Of a stretch of 64,000 nucleotides of DNA, positions 48,120 through 60,334 are shown one piece after another (the stretch's first letter is position 1; each line of letters starts with the position of its first letter). Source of the DNA: Aspidapion aeneum. Its lineage: Eukaryota; Arthropoda; Insecta; Coleoptera; Brentidae. The DNA is taken from the NCBI GenBank assembly GCA_963576565.1, contig OY755045.1, forward strand, positions 37,530,667-37,594,666. Reading direction: 5' to 3'. Made by a program: the position numbers and the translations under genes. The notes under the pieces are model-generated. The model was not told where the DNA came from. It ran no database searches and worked only from the letters and a program-made list of their open reading frames with translations.

Positions 48120-48610
48120 ATAACTCCTTCTTTCGTAGTGTGTAGTTTTCCTACATACAGTGGTGTGAATGTTTTTCTCTATTCGTTTGACAAGAATTTC
48201 CAAAAAAGGTATGGCCGTATCTTTTCAATGTCCATTGTGCATTGCATTTGATTGCATATTATAAATATGTCATCCATGTATTGTAGCCATTCTTTTGGCT
48301 TGACTCTTGTTGTGTTGATCGCATGGTCCTCGAACCACTCCATATAGATGTTTGCTACTACTAGCGAAAGATACAAACCCATTGGAAGTTCATCATTTTG
48401 TGCATAAAACTAATCTTTCACTTAAAAGTAACAGTTACGGAGAAAGAGCTCCAACAGATCCATCACGCCCTCCACCGATAGCGTTGTTTTCACGTGAAGT
48501 GTATCATTATTTTGTAATTTGCCTTTGATGATACTAAGTGACTGATTTATTGGCCCGTTGGTGTAAAGACTTTTTGCATGAAAACTTACAAATCTATTGA
48601 TGGACTCGAA
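48120..48610 (-). pseudogene. Penelope-like element RT fragment (YMDD)
   Basis: Read in one frame from about 48598 down: SFHAKSLYTNGPINQSLSII (block with SLYTNxP), TLSVEGVMDLLELFLRNCYF, then, after a stop, FYAQNDELPMGLYLSLVVAN leading into IYMEWFEDHAI, then KPKEWLQYMDDIFIICNQ. The order FDxxSLYTNVP, MGSPLSPVVANIYMExFE, W-x-RYxDDxFxIW is diagnostic of Penelope-like reverse transcriptases, here with YMDD as catalytic pair and PMGSPLSP decayed to PMGLYLSL. Two in-frame stops and lack of the GIY-YIG nuclease show it is dead. Below 48178 a frame-shifted continuation reads YVGKLHTTKEGVMN, matching the region after the catalytic core. Confidence 0.8.
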
Positions 48611-48762
48611 TTCGATCCTTTTTTTTTATTCTTGGAGTAATAAAGTGTAGTACAAATCCTTAATAACATCGTAAGTGTGCAAGCGCGAATGTCAAAATAC
48701 TGCAACTATTACTACTGATAGACCTTATCTTTAATTAATAGCCGAATAGATCACAGATACAC

Positions 48763-49730
48763 AGATTTAAAAGCCAATGTATATAGCAAAGTAACAACAT
48801 CAATCAAAATCCACGAAGGAACCAAGCCAATCCACATAAGAAGAGGTGTCAGACAGGGTGACACAATATCCCCTAAACTATTTAACCAGGCTCTAGAAGA
48901 CGTTTTGAAGAACTTAGATTGGGAAGAAATGGGCATCAAAGCAAACGGACAATACTTGAACCACCTAAGATATGCTGATGATAGCGCCTTAATAACAGAT
49001 AAGAAAGGAGAACTGATAAAAATGCTGGAAGAACTGGATACAGCAGCTAAAAATTTAGGCTTGAGTATGAACTACACTAAAACTAAAATCATAACAAACA
49101 CAGATGAAGATATCACGATCAGAATAAACCAAGAGAAAATAGAACAAGTAGGATATTCTTATATAACTGGGACAAATTATTAAACTAAAAAAAGAAAACC
49201 AAACAGCTGAAATCAAGAGACGAGTGTTGGCCTGGGCAACATTTGGTAAATTAAGCTACATATTAAAAAATAAAAAATATCCTCAGTACCTCAAAATTAA
49301 AGTGTATAACCAATGTATCCTACCTGTACTTACCTGTCGATCTCAGACCTGGACACTTTAGAAAATCAAACATGGATAAGGTAACAAAAGCCCAAAGATC
49401 AATGGACAGACAAATGTTACATATCAAGCTAATAGATAGAAAAAGGAATGAATGGATAAGAAACAAAATTAAAGGATGTCAGAGGAGAAGTAGCAAAATT
49501 AAAATTAAAATTTGCCGGTGATAATACCAGACAGAAAGACGACCGATGAAACAAATGTATTGTAAACTGGAGACCTTGGGAAAATAAAAGAAGTAAGGGA
49601 AGACCACAAATGAGAGGGCGGACGGTTTGAACACGGCGACAGACAGGGAAGAGTGGAAGATATTGGGGGAGGCCTATGTCCAAAGATGGATCGAAGAAGG
49701 CTAAATAGGTATATAGATAGATAGAGCTTA
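48763..49730 (+). pseudogene. F52C9.6/RTE-like LINE, RT core to 3' end
   Basis: Open from 48763 to 49183: TDLKANVYSKVTTSIKIHEG, IRRGVRQGDTISPKLFNQAL, EDVLKNLDWEEMG, then NHLRYADDSALITDKKGELI (YADD intact), LGLSMNYTKTKIITN and INQEKIEQVGYSYITGTNY. The expected next words are VYLGQ. Afterwards frames shift, but VTKAQRSMDRQMLHIKLIDR, KRNEWIRNKI, DREEWKILGEAYVQRWIEEG and a stop are recognisable. The 3' end is an ATAG tract at about 49712-49727. 5'-truncated and frameshifted. This is the best copy of the family also seen at 13.6, 50.1 and 54.3 kb. Confidence 0.8.
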
Positions 49731-50109
49731 TTTTACATCTTCTTTAAGCCTCTATTAAAGAACTCGATCTAGCTCTATTTCGTAAATATTTAGATTTTAG
49801 TGGGATATATCGAGAGAGTATTTGCATTTTTAGTTAATTGGCCTCGCGCTGCGCCGCGCCGGCCGATCGACAGTTTAACTTTTGATTCGATTATTGTTTA
49901 TAGACAAATCGCCGTGAATATTTTAATTTACGGTAATTTCCGATTTAAAGTTTTGACGTGTTTTAATATTATTTTCGAAAATTCGGAAACTCTATCACGC
50001 CGACATTTTGTTATAAATATTACTATGAACATGAAATTCAGCCAATTAATGGTTGACATCTTCATTTATAGTTTATGCTATTTTCGAATGTAAGTTAATT
50101 AGTCATTAT

Positions 50110-51130
50110 ACAGTGTGCCCAATTTAATACTTATCTCCTACTACTATGTCGGTACGTTTTTCTACGTTGTCTGACGTCTATTCTCCACCTTCTTCGATCC
50201 CGATAATCATCTTCTGTCAAGGTTTTTTGACCCATTATTCTTTGGATTGACTGTTGCTATTCTAGTTTAGGACGTCCTCTTTTTCTGCGCCCTATTGGTT
50301 GCCATTCTAGGACCTGCTTTGGTAATCTTTCGTCGTTCATCCGTTGTACATGGCCGTACCATATCAGTTGCCTTTTTGTGACGTCATTTGATATGCTTCC
50401 CTCGATTCCTATTTTTTCTTTTATGATCTCATTTTCTTCTCTGCTCTTTCCCTACTTCTTTTATTTTCCCAAGGTCTACAGTTCACAATACATTTGTTCC
50501 ATCGATCGTCTTTCTGTCTAATATTATGACCGGCAAATTTCCATTTTAATTTTGGTACTTCTCTTCTCACATTCATTCTTTTGTTTTCTTTCTTATATCT
50601 GTTAGTTTAACATGTAACACTTGTCTTCCCATTGATCTTTGGGTTTTTTTTACCTTATCCATGTTTGAAGTGTCCAGATCTGGGATCTATAGGTGAGTAA
50701 GGGAATGATAAATTGGTTTTGAACTTTCGTTTTAAGGTACTAAGCATATTTTTTATTTTTTAAAATGTAGCTTAATTTCCCGAATGCTGGCCAGGCCAAT
50801 CTTTTTTTGGTTATATAATTTGTCCCAGATATATATTCCTCTACTTGTTGTATTTTTTCTTGGTTTATTCTGATTGTGATATCTTCATTTGTCTTTGTTA
50901 TCATTTTCCAGTTCTTTCATCATTTTTATTAGTTCTTCTTTCTTATCTGTTATTAAGGGGATATCGTCAGCATATCTTAGATGGTTCAAGTATTGTCCGC
51001 TTACTTCGATGCCTATTTTTTCCCAATCTAAGTTTTTAAAAATATCTTCTAGGGACTGTCTAAATAGTTTAGGGGATATTGTGTCACCCTGGTTCCTTCG
51101 TGGATTTTGATTGATGTAGTTGCTTCGCTA
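50110..51130 (-). pseudogene. F52C9.6/RTE-like LINE copy, opposite strand
   Basis: From 51120 down: NQGDTISPKLFRQSLEDIFK, NLDWEKIGIEVSGQYLNHLR leading into YADDIPLITDKKEELIKMMK (YADD intact), then a stop-rich section with SNMDKVKKTQRSMGRQVLHV, LTDIRK, MVRPCTTDERRKITKAGPRM and a terminal segment with NLDRR. The last ~100 bp (complement of CTACGTTGTCTGACGTCTAT, 50163) are the same 3' end as at 18760-18880. Many stops make it dead. Orientation is opposite to the neighbouring copy 48763-49730, leaving ~380 bp between the two 3' ends. Confidence 0.75.
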
Positions 51131-51646
51131 TATACAGGGCTCGACTTCGAGTGTAATCAGGTAACATTAAATCGAGAAAAATTAAATTTTTTACTAATTT
51201 TTTCTTACACAATAACCTTGCTCTTTTATTAAAGTCGCGCTTAAATGCCGCTCAAGTGTGTCATGTGATGCCACTTGCAAAACTCGTGTGCCGTTCGATC
51301 TCCTGGCGGCGGCTCACGAAGTCAAGTTGTTAAAAGTCACCATACACTATCCAGGAAACAGACAGCCTTAAACCTCTTGCCCCTCGACTCGTTTCAGTCT
51401 GCAGAAAAAAATGTTTGTCACGTTTTACTACTCCTTTTAAAATTTTATTTTATTAAAATACAATGGAATTACTAAAGTGATTGTTATTATTTGTAAAAAG
51501 CTATTTTGCTTTTATTATTTAAATAGAATAGAATAGAATTTTATTTTTCGTTCTCATTTTACATAATATGTATACCTATAAGGTGTAGAACTCGTCATTT
51601 AAAGAACCATGAGCCTCAACGTAAGCACATACCATCTCATCCCGTT

Positions 51647-51943
51647 CTACCATAGGAGGAAGAACAGAACGGGGTGGTACGTCGCGTCGCCTTCGTTATA
51701 ACATTGTCTACAACCATTTATGCACCCATGTGTTCTAAAATTATGAAAAATGTTGTAGATTGTTTGACGAACTGGAACCGGTCGATTAGGAAACTCGTGC
51801 ACAAAACGTCCAGTGACTTCATGAACATTACGGCCTACCGTGTACCATAACACAATAGAAATTTTCTCTTCCTTAATATACGGTGTATTCATTTTTGAAA
51901 CGCACCAAATTTTTAACCGCACTAGAAAAAAGTCGAAAGGCAA
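51647..51943 (-). pseudogene. DUF4817-type helix-turn-helix transposase N-terminus
   Basis: The frame contains YIKEEKISIVLWYTVGRNVH followed by EVTGRFVHEFPNRPVPVRQT and IYNIFHNFRTHGCING. This matches the DUF4817 layout known from insect mariner-like sequences (YTxEExxxIxxxYGxxxxNxxxAxxxYxxxFPNRxxPxxxTxxxxxxxxxETG). The 36 residues upstream of the domain and the tail have no match. No DDE domain follows before the sequence becomes unrecognisable. A CCCTGTATA motif typical of mariner-type ends is at 52147-52155 on the upstream side, about 200 bp away. Confidence 0.65.
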
Positions 51944-52159
51944 ATGACAATCTAACCTAAGGTCATCGCCGTCTTTAGACTACTTAGCCGGTAAGAGTAA
52001 CGTCATTAGATCGCGAAAAGAAAACCATTTTCTTGAATTGCTAACTTGACAACAGCGCTAAACTATTTATCTTTCTTGCCATTTATTTAAATAGCGATCT
52101 TACTTCAAGTCACATATTTTTCAATGGCCAAACGATCGTTGACGAACCCTGTATATTGG

Positions 52160-53300
52160 TTATTAACCCCTAGTTGGGAAAGATTTTGACCATACCTTTG
52201 AAAAGGTTTTTTAATTGCCTTCATAGTGCTGGCAGTATTTTCAAAAGGCCCCTGTTATAAAAATAACCCCCCTAAAAAAAATTATTTTACAAAGTTTTTT
52301 AATAAATTATAATTAAAAATTACCACCCAAATAATTTCCCAACCCTAAAGATTACCTCCATTTCCTTAAACATGTTTTCTAAAGATTTTGCCTGGCAGAC
52401 GGGTAGAGTGACACGTAGATAAAGCGATGGTATACAGAAATTATATCTACAATTATAGAAACGTCTAGATCCGAAGGAATAAAAAAATCGAAGTAAAAAT
52501 ACTGAAAAACTTGTCTAAAAATTATGAAATCTCACCTGAAAAATATTAAACTACTAAATAGCTACATTGACACAAGCTGAATGTCAGATACTCGTGCATA
52601 CAAAAACTGACCAAATGTTTTCTTTTTAAACAAAAATATTTATCGAAGCAAAAAAATCGTATTGTATTAAATAAAGTTTAAATAGTAGTATTTCGTTCTT
52701 ACATGCAGGTATTCATTTACTAATTACTTCATGAACTATAAATGTATACATTTTGTAAATAATAGATGACCGGAGGGCCGGTGATACAGACGTGCAATGA
52801 CCATAACATGACAGCTGACACCCTTGAACGATTATATGTAACGGTGTAAAATATTCAGAAGCGTCGCGGTAACGGCCAAAGCGTTAGTTTGTTTGCTCAA
52901 ATCTTGCTAACGGCGATAGAACTGCGACAGTTTAATATCGTTAACCGTTTTGAACTTGCTTACTTCAATTATTAGTTTTGTTTGCTACTTTTTAATTAGA
53001 GCTAAAGTTGTTTTTGCAATTATTTTTGCAATTTTAAGATTGAAAAATGCGATAATTTTTTCCCCTATTTATGTGTCTCCGCCACTAACGGCCACGGATA
53101 TACATTACGCTGAGGCAAAAATTTAAAGTTTTTTAGAGAGAACATACAATGAATGCCAATTATTCTCTCTCTAGTTCTAATCACCGGTGCTTATCTGTAA
53201 ACTTAATACTTTAAGCAGATTGTCATTTGTGATTTGCCATTAAATTGTTTGTCAATGTTTTCAGTATATTTTTGAAATCGTTTTTGTTGAACAAAAATAA
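52160..53300. other. No feature recognised
   Basis: AT-rich. No frame above 60 codons, no repeat ends and no RNA gene could be identified. Confidence 0.4.
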
Positions 53301-53303
53301 AAA

Positions 53304-53371
53304 ATGGGAACACGATGCGTTGCTTATAAAAACGAGTTTTATAAGAGTGAAAAGCCGGTTTCCTTTTTGAA
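53304..53371 (+). pseudogene. THAP-like N-terminal exon candidate
   Basis: A start codon gives MGTRCVAYKNEFYKSEKPVS followed by FLK and a stop. The stop overlaps GTAAGT, a full-consensus splice donor, so the exon could end at 53371. The wording is close to the start of THAP zinc fingers (M-x-x-x-CxVxxC-x-x-x-YxKSxKxVSFFxFP), but the second zinc-binding cysteine is absent. It may be a decayed THAP gene or transposase exon. The match is short and no second exon was found. Confidence 0.25.
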
Positions 53372-53379
53372 GTAAGTAG

Positions 53380-54307
53380 CTTTGATTATTTTAAAACTTT
53401 ATTAGTACCTAACGGCAGTAAAAATCCAGGTATAGATTAAAAATCAAACGTCTCCGAACTTTCAAAACCACAGAATATCATCGGAGAGTAAAAGTAAAAA
53501 AGAAAAGGTAGCACCTCCTACGCAGCGTGCTCTCTCTACGAAAAATATCAATATTTTTGCCTCATTTTGCATATATGTAAAGGCCTATCCAGTTATAATA
53601 TACACAGTCTTTCACGAACATCGAAACAGCCCTTTTTGGGTATTTAGAGTGCGAATTTGGAGAAACGCTCGGACACGTCGCTTTTGTTTGCGAGGGGTAC
53701 ACTTTTTGGTTACAGAAATAAAACTATTTTTTAAATATCTTCAAAACTAAGTAAAATTTTGACTTGCGGATTTTAGTAATATCTTAAATGTATATCGCTT
53801 GACAACTTCAATTAAAAATATTAATGGGTTTGTGTCTGATTTTTTTAGGAAATTAAAGTTTTTTGATTTGGAACTTTAAAAAAATTTCCTCTTTCGAAAA
53901 AATGTTAACTGAAACAAAAAATCAAGAATTTATTGCATTTTTTGGGGTTTTCTTAATAAGTCAAATAAATAATAAGAGTCGGTTTAGTTACCACGTAGAA
54001 GTAATTGATTTTTAAATAAAAAGTGAAATTTTCATTCCATCCATGTGAGGAAGTGAGAAACAGGTACAAGTGAGAGGTCCAAATTATGCAGAATTTTTCA
54101 AGGAATACGAATATGGTAAAATTTGTGTATGTTTATTATAGAGTTTTGACATAAAATGCAATTTTTATATTTGGGAGGTGTTATTACTGCCCCCTAGCGG
54201 GGAGCTACAGAAACAAAAATATTTTAGGTGAATTCACAAGGCCCGATTTTGTTATAAAAAAAAAATCTGAGGTAAATCCGGCTGCCATCCTTAATGGGAC
54301 ACCTTGT
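53380..54307. other. Unassigned stretch ending in a transposon-like terminus
   Basis: No coding content. TAATGGGACACCTTGTATA at 54290-54308 looks like a Tc1/mariner-type terminal sequence directly before the LINE fragment, but a matching partner end was not found. Confidence 0.3.
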
Positions 54308-54770
54308 ATAAATATCCTCAGTACCTCAAAACGAAAGTTTATAACCAATGTATCCTTCCTGTACTTAGCTATGGATCTCAGACCTGGACACTTACCAAAT
54401 CAAACATGGATAAAGTAACAACAATGACAAGCCCAAAGATCAATGGAAAGACAAATATTATATGTAAAGCTCACATATAGAAAAAGGAATGAATGGATAA
54501 GAAATAAAACCAAAGTAAGGGAGGTCAGAGGTGAAGTAACAAAATTAAAATAGAAATTTACCGATCATAATATTAGACAGAAAGACGATCGATGGAACAA
54601 ATGTATTGTAAACTGGAGACCTTGGGAAAATAAAAGAAGTCCCAAATGAGATGGCCGACGATTTGAAGAAACACGCGGGAACTAGATGGATGAACACGGC
54701 GACAGACAAAGAAGAGTAGAAGATATTGAGGGCTTGGCAAAAATGGCTTCTGACACAGAAAGCATAAAAT
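54308..54770 (+). pseudogene. 3' fragment of an F52C9.6/RTE-like LINE
   Basis: Nearly the same nucleotide text as 49280-49690: CAATGTATCC-TCCTGTACTT, AGACCTGGACACTT, GCCCAAAGATCAATGGA, AAAAAGGAATGAATGGATAA, TATTGTAAACTGGAGACCTT. Decoded words include AQRSMERQILYVKLTYRKRN, NKTKVREVRGEVTKLK and RQKDDRWNKCIVNWRPWENK. RT is absent. It is a 5'-truncated insertion or deletion remnant with stops. Confidence 0.8.
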
Positions 54771-55529
54771 CTGAGTTTTTTTTTAAATTAGGACTTTTGT
54801 AAAGAATTTATACTTAGTTAAACTTTTGATATTTTTTAAGGAAAAAATCAAACTAAGTTTATTTTTAAAGTTTAAACTTCTTTAGGCGCGTTTAGCAGTT
54901 TTTGTGGGTAGTGAATTGAACTAAGCCGATATGATGATGCAGATGAAGCCACACAACTATAAGTTTTATTTATATGACATTTTTTGCTAGAAAATAAATG
55001 TTCTGCCTTTTTTTTTAATGTTTTAAGCGCAATTTTTAATCTAAAAGACATTAACAAAAACAAAAAACAAAATACTTTATTATATATGGGACTCCTCGAA
55101 GATTAAATTTTTTTTTGACCAGTTATTCTTCAAAATTTTCCTTTGTGTTGCGGTCACGACTTTAACACAAGTTACACGATTTTAAATGACATTTTAGGCG
55201 CAAAATTTTAAATAGTTTAATTAAAATTTAAATGTAATTATTAATTTTACCTTTACAGACTTTCTCTTTAATATTTAATAATATCCTTAACTCGTTTACG
55301 AAACTAACAGTTTTAAAGGTCTATAATGGGCTTTTTCCCTTCTAAAATAACCCGATAAATTGTTTATTAGAACAATTTTAACCAAAGATTTTTTAGCTCA
55401 CACATATACTATACTATAGTAGTGTGAGCTATGGTGATCATAATTTTTTCAAGAAAAAAAAAGTTGCTCCGATTTCAAAAATTTTTATATATCTTTGCGT
55501 TTTAGATGATTTGGAAACTTTTTTGTCCC

Positions 55530-56079
<550 letters not shown>

Positions 56080-56427
56080 ACCTAGACTGGGTCTTGGGTC
56101 GAGATGGTACCATTTAAAAATGAACAAAATCCACCGAACACATGCCAAATAAAAGAGTGGGGGTAGATTTTAGAATTAGAGTTTAGGTGAAAATAGGACG
56201 TGTGTGATATCAAACAAAAGGTTTTTTTTTTATTTGTCAAACACACTGTGTTTTTTTTATTACAATCTAGTCAGTAAGACTAATTAGCAATTTTGTTTTA
56301 ACTTAATTTACTAGAAAAGTCAGATTTAAACTTAGGGTTCACTCAACAGTTCTCCCCGCTTTGTTTAGTCTGTAACTCACAATTGTGTTGTGTTTATAGC
56401 ATTATTTTGGTTTTATGTGTAATTCAC

Positions 56428-59028
56428 TTAGTTTACTAGCTCAAACGGCTTCACTCTTTTTAGTCGTCGAACTAGCATAGTATTGTCTAGAAGCTGAATT
56501 GCTTCCACATTCACATGCCGATGGAGTCTATCTTCATGGCTTTTTGCGTACTTTTTTATAGTCTCTGCTACAGTTTCGATTTTTAGATCTCGATGAAGGT
56601 CACTATTTCGAACGTACCAAGGTACATTCACAATGTTTCTTAATACTTTATTTTGAAATCTCTGTACAACTAGAATGTTACTCTCTTTAGCACAACCCCA
56701 TAGTTGAATACCATATGTCCATACTGGTTTCAGTATTTGTCTATAAAGCAGTAACTTATTATGAATTGTTAAATTGGACTTCCTTCCAATTAGCCAGTTC
56801 ATTTTTCTATACCTTATCTCAAGTTCTTCTTTTTTTTTCTTAACATGTGCTTTCCAGCGCAATTTGGCATCAAGTGTCATACCTAGATATTTTGCCTGAT
56901 TCGAATATGGTACTGGAATGTTGTTAATTGTTATTTGTATGTGATTTATATTTTTGTTTGTAAAATCAACATCACTTTGTGGTCCAACTGTGAATTTGGG
57001 TGACTGCATCCTGAAGTTTTTCTATGCATTTTTCAATAGATTTTTCTACCGTCAATAAACCAGTATCATCGGCAAATGTTGCTAAGTGACAATTTTCTGG
57101 CTTTGGGATATCACAAGTGAATAATAAGTATAGATAAGGGCCTAGTACGCTACCCTGGGGCACGCCTGCTTGAATTTCTCTTAAATTTGAGTATGAGTCT
57201 TCCTGTTTTACTCTAAAATGTCTATCAGATCTGTATGATTCCAAAATATCCGAATATTGTTTTGGCAGAAACCTTTTTAGTTTAAAATTAAGGCCTTCAT
57301 GCCACACTTTGTCAAATGCTTGTGCTACATCTAGAAAAACTGCAGAACAAACTTTTCCCTCTTCTAGTGCTTTTTCTATTATATTAGTAATTCTGTGTAC
57401 TTGATCTATCGTGGAATGCTTGTCTCGAAAACCAAATTGATGAGATGGAATAATTTCTTGTCTTTCTATGATGGGTTTTATTCTTTTAAGCAATAATTTT
57501 TCATAGAGCTTGGATATAATTGGCAGCAAAGATATTGGCCTGTAAGATGACACGTCATGGAGTGGTTTTCCCGGTTTTGGAATCATGATAACTTCTGCAA
57601 CTTTCCACAGTTTAGGTACATACCTAAGCCTAAAAGACGCATTAATTAGGTTGCATAGTTTTACGATAGCTTTTCTGGGGAGTTGTTTCATGACTACCCC
57701 GTTAATAAGATCATACCCTGGGGCTTTTTTCGAATTAATATTTTTGATTTCTGTTAATATTTCTTTTGGTGATGTAAGCTTAATATGGTCCTCGATTTGA
57801 TGGGGTTCATTTAAATGAAAGTGTTCATCTGGTGCTTCGTGGGGCTCAAATGTTTTTTCTAAATGACTTGCAAAAATATCTGCTTTTTCTTCGTTACTCC
57901 TTGCCCACTGGTTGTTAGATTTTCGTATGGGTGGAATTTGTATAATTGGTCTTTTAAAATCTTTGGTTGCTTTCCAAAGGGAATAGTCGGTATTTTTATC
58001 ATCTGTAAGTTCATTAAGAAAATTATTACTAGAATTTCTCGCCTAATGCGCTGCGTCATGTTGTTGAGATTTGTTTTGTCCCGAGGATCACGGCTTTGTT
58101 GCCACTTTCTTCTTAGTTTCCTTTTTTCCAATATAAGGTCTCTAATTTCCTTTGGATAGTTTTTTCCCTTAAAAATTCTCTTTGGTTTTGGACTGTTTTC
58201 CCAAGCTGCTTGTTGAATATTTGTAACAAAATAATCAACTTCTTTATCGATTTGTTCTGGCGTTTGCAATGGTACTGAGGTTTATTTTTTCTGACAGACT
58301 TTGTTTAAAACTAATCCAGTCAGTCAGTTTATTAACTAGTGAGATATTTGCTTCTTTCTTTATTATGTTTTTACTAAGAGTTAGAATAATAGGTGAATGA
58401 TCTGAGTGTAAATCAAAACTTTCTTCTATATCTACAAAACTTAAAGATATATTTTTTACTATAAAAAAATCAATTAGATCTGGAATTTTTCCTGGATCTG
58501 TTGGATAGTATGTGGGCTTACCAGTTGATATCGGCTCACATTGATATTCACTAATAGCTTGCAAAAGTTCTTTTCCTTTAGAATTCGTCAGTCTAGATCC
58601 CCAGTAGGTATTTTTTGCATTAAAGTCACCTCCAATTATAAAACGGTTTCCTAATTTTCTGAGAAAATTAAGATATTGATTTTTCTTTAGTAAGTGCCTT
58701 GGTGGTATATAGACAGCACTTATGACTAATGTATATGTTTTGGTTTTTACACTTACTAATGTAGCTTGAATCTATGGTTTTATATCTTCTCATAGTGTGA
58801 TATATTTTCTTTAATTATTACAGCACTTCCCCCATGTGCAGTATTGCTAGGGTGAGTTGTATGATACACTTTATAACCTTTAAATTTAATGTGAGACTGG
58901 TTAGTGAAATGCGTTTCTGACACAAGACAGACGTCAATTTTTTCTATGTCTAGAGTAACTTGCAAGTCTTGCTGATGTTGCAAGAGACCATTGGCATTCC
59001 AAGCTAGGATTCTAAGATTACTGACCAT
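56428..59028 (-). pseudogene. Jockey ORF2 (AP endonuclease and reverse transcriptase), frameshifted
   Basis: Starts ATG at 59028 with NLRILAWNANGLLQHQQDLQ and CLVSETHF, the endonuclease N-terminus with the catalytic N and E. After a shift near 58775: AVYIPPRH, RFIIGGDFNAKNTYWGSR and SDHSPIILTLSKN (catalytic D-x-N and SDH). Linker 58269-57859 is in another frame. RT at 57691-56972 has YRPISLLPIISKLYEKLLLK, HQFGFRDKHSTIDQVHRITN, SAVFLDVAQAFDKVWHEGLN, AGVPQGSVLGPYLYLLFT and CHLATFADDTGLLTVEK, so all catalytic residues are kept. After one more shift, 57009-56428 ends LRWKAHVKKK, KPVWTYGIQLWGCA and VKPFELVN. At least four shifts make it inactive, yet the RT block is well preserved, so the insertion is not very old. 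Confidence 0.9.
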
Positions 59029-59894
59029 TTTGAGGCATATTGGTAGCTCCGTTATTGCTACTTTCTAGTTTAGTTAATCGCTCATCAAGTTTGTTCAATT
59101 TCTCCAAAATTAATTGTAGTGTTTGTTCCATAGTATTTTGACTACTGATATTAATATCAGGTATAGTAGCTGTTGCTGCTACTTGGCTGTATGTCCTTGT
59201 CACAGAGTTTTGTGTGACTGTGTTTCTTGTCTGTTGGTTTTGTCTATTTGTACTCACGTTTGGTATGAGATTCGGTTTCTTAGGTTTATTTTTCAATTTT
59301 TGTATTTCCTTAGCAACAAGGCATCCTCTGTAGTTAGCAGGATGCTTGCCTCCACAGTGGATGCATTTTGGCTCAGATTCTTTTGGTTTGGGGCATTCTA
59401 CAGTAAGATGTTTCCCCGTGCATTTTACGCAACGTGGTTCTTTAGCGCAATATTTTTGCGTGTGTCCATAAGATTGGCATCTTTTGCATTGAGGGACTAA
59501 CTTTGAGGTTTTTAGTGCTTTTATTTCCACTTCAATCCCAAGGATACGGGAAATTTCAAAAATTTTGTTGATATCTTCATCGTGGCTAAATGTGAGCATA
59601 AACATGTTAAGAGGTTGTCTTGTTCTCCATTTAAGTTTGTTGCTGGCCTCCAGTGCCTTAAAACCTTTTTTTTTGTAGATCAGCTACAATTTTTTGTATG
59701 TCACATGAGAAGTGTAGCCTATTCGCTATTACTCTAATTGGCCTTATTTGTTTGTTTTCGTATGAGTACCATTGATGCTTTATTTCATTAAGCATTTTAG
59801 TAACCAGCCGATAGCTGTCTGCGTCTTGTACATTTATTTTAATATTTTCGTTATTTAAAACTTTTATTTTAACTCCTTGTATGATATTTAACTT
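59018..59894 (-). pseudogene. Jockey ORF1 (gag-like, nucleic-acid-binding), 5'-truncated
   Basis: The upstream part (59894-59658) gives IIQGVKIKVLNNENIKINVQ, SYRLVTKMLNEIKHQWYSYE and PIRVIANRLHFSCDIQKIVA, the PRE_C2HC-type domain of Jockey ORF1. After a frameshift near 59650, 59605-59018 has ALKTSKLVPQCKRCQSYGHT, a CxxCxxxGHxxxxC knuckle, then PRCVKCTGKHLTVECP and PKCIHCGGKHPANYRGC: three zinc knuckles in a row (about residues 38-91 of the second segment). A basic proline/asparagine/glutamine-rich tail and a short coiled-coil-like LQLILEKLNKLDERLTKLES follow. ORF1 proteins coat the LINE RNA. The stop TAA (59020-59018) lies 8 nt downstream of the ORF2 start, an 11-nt overlap. Confidence 0.85.
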
Positions 59895-60334
59895 AAACAA
59901 AAGGTAATTGAGTTTGGAGTTAAACAAAATATATTTTAGTTTTTTTAAGGGTGGGGGTAGATTTCAAAAGTTACAGTTTACGTAAAAATATGGCGTGTGT
60001 GATATTAAACAAAAGGTAATTGAGTCCGGAGTTAAACAAAATATATTTTAGTTTTTGTTTTTTTTAAGGGTAGGGGTAGAATAAAATGTATTTTCGTTTT
60101 TAGTTATATCAGCTCACACGTACGCTATAACTATAGTAGATACCTAGTGTGAGCTTAGGGGCCCATATATTGGCAGAGTATTTTTAATGTAGACGACCGA
60201 CGCCTATATTTATGATAATTTGTCTATGTTTGGTTTGTATAAATGTTCTTAATTTTTTAGTATTTGAAGACATTCAAAACCTTACCTTACCTTAAGTTAC
60301 CTTATATTGTGTGTAGTGGGCAAGAAAGAGATAA

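Larger units (their letters stand above)
56222..59894 (-). mobile_element. 5'-truncated Jockey-clade LINE with 10-bp TSD
   Basis: The 3' end is a poly(A) tail (T-run 56222-56231). The 5' end lies inside ORF1 at 59894. AAACAAAAGG flanks the insert exactly (56212-56221 and 59895-59904), and joining the flanks restores the tandem unit of the host element. A 3.67-kb length, ORF1 with CCHC knuckles overlapping ORF2 with endonuclease and RT, no RNase H and a poly(A) tail are all Jockey features. Truncation before the ORF1 start and the promoter makes it dead on arrival. Confidence 0.92.

Noticed and set aside
59123..59500. 125-residue plus-strand frame rich in Cys and Phe
   Set aside because: Antisense shadow of Jockey ORF1. 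The cysteines come from reverse reading of the zinc-knuckle region.
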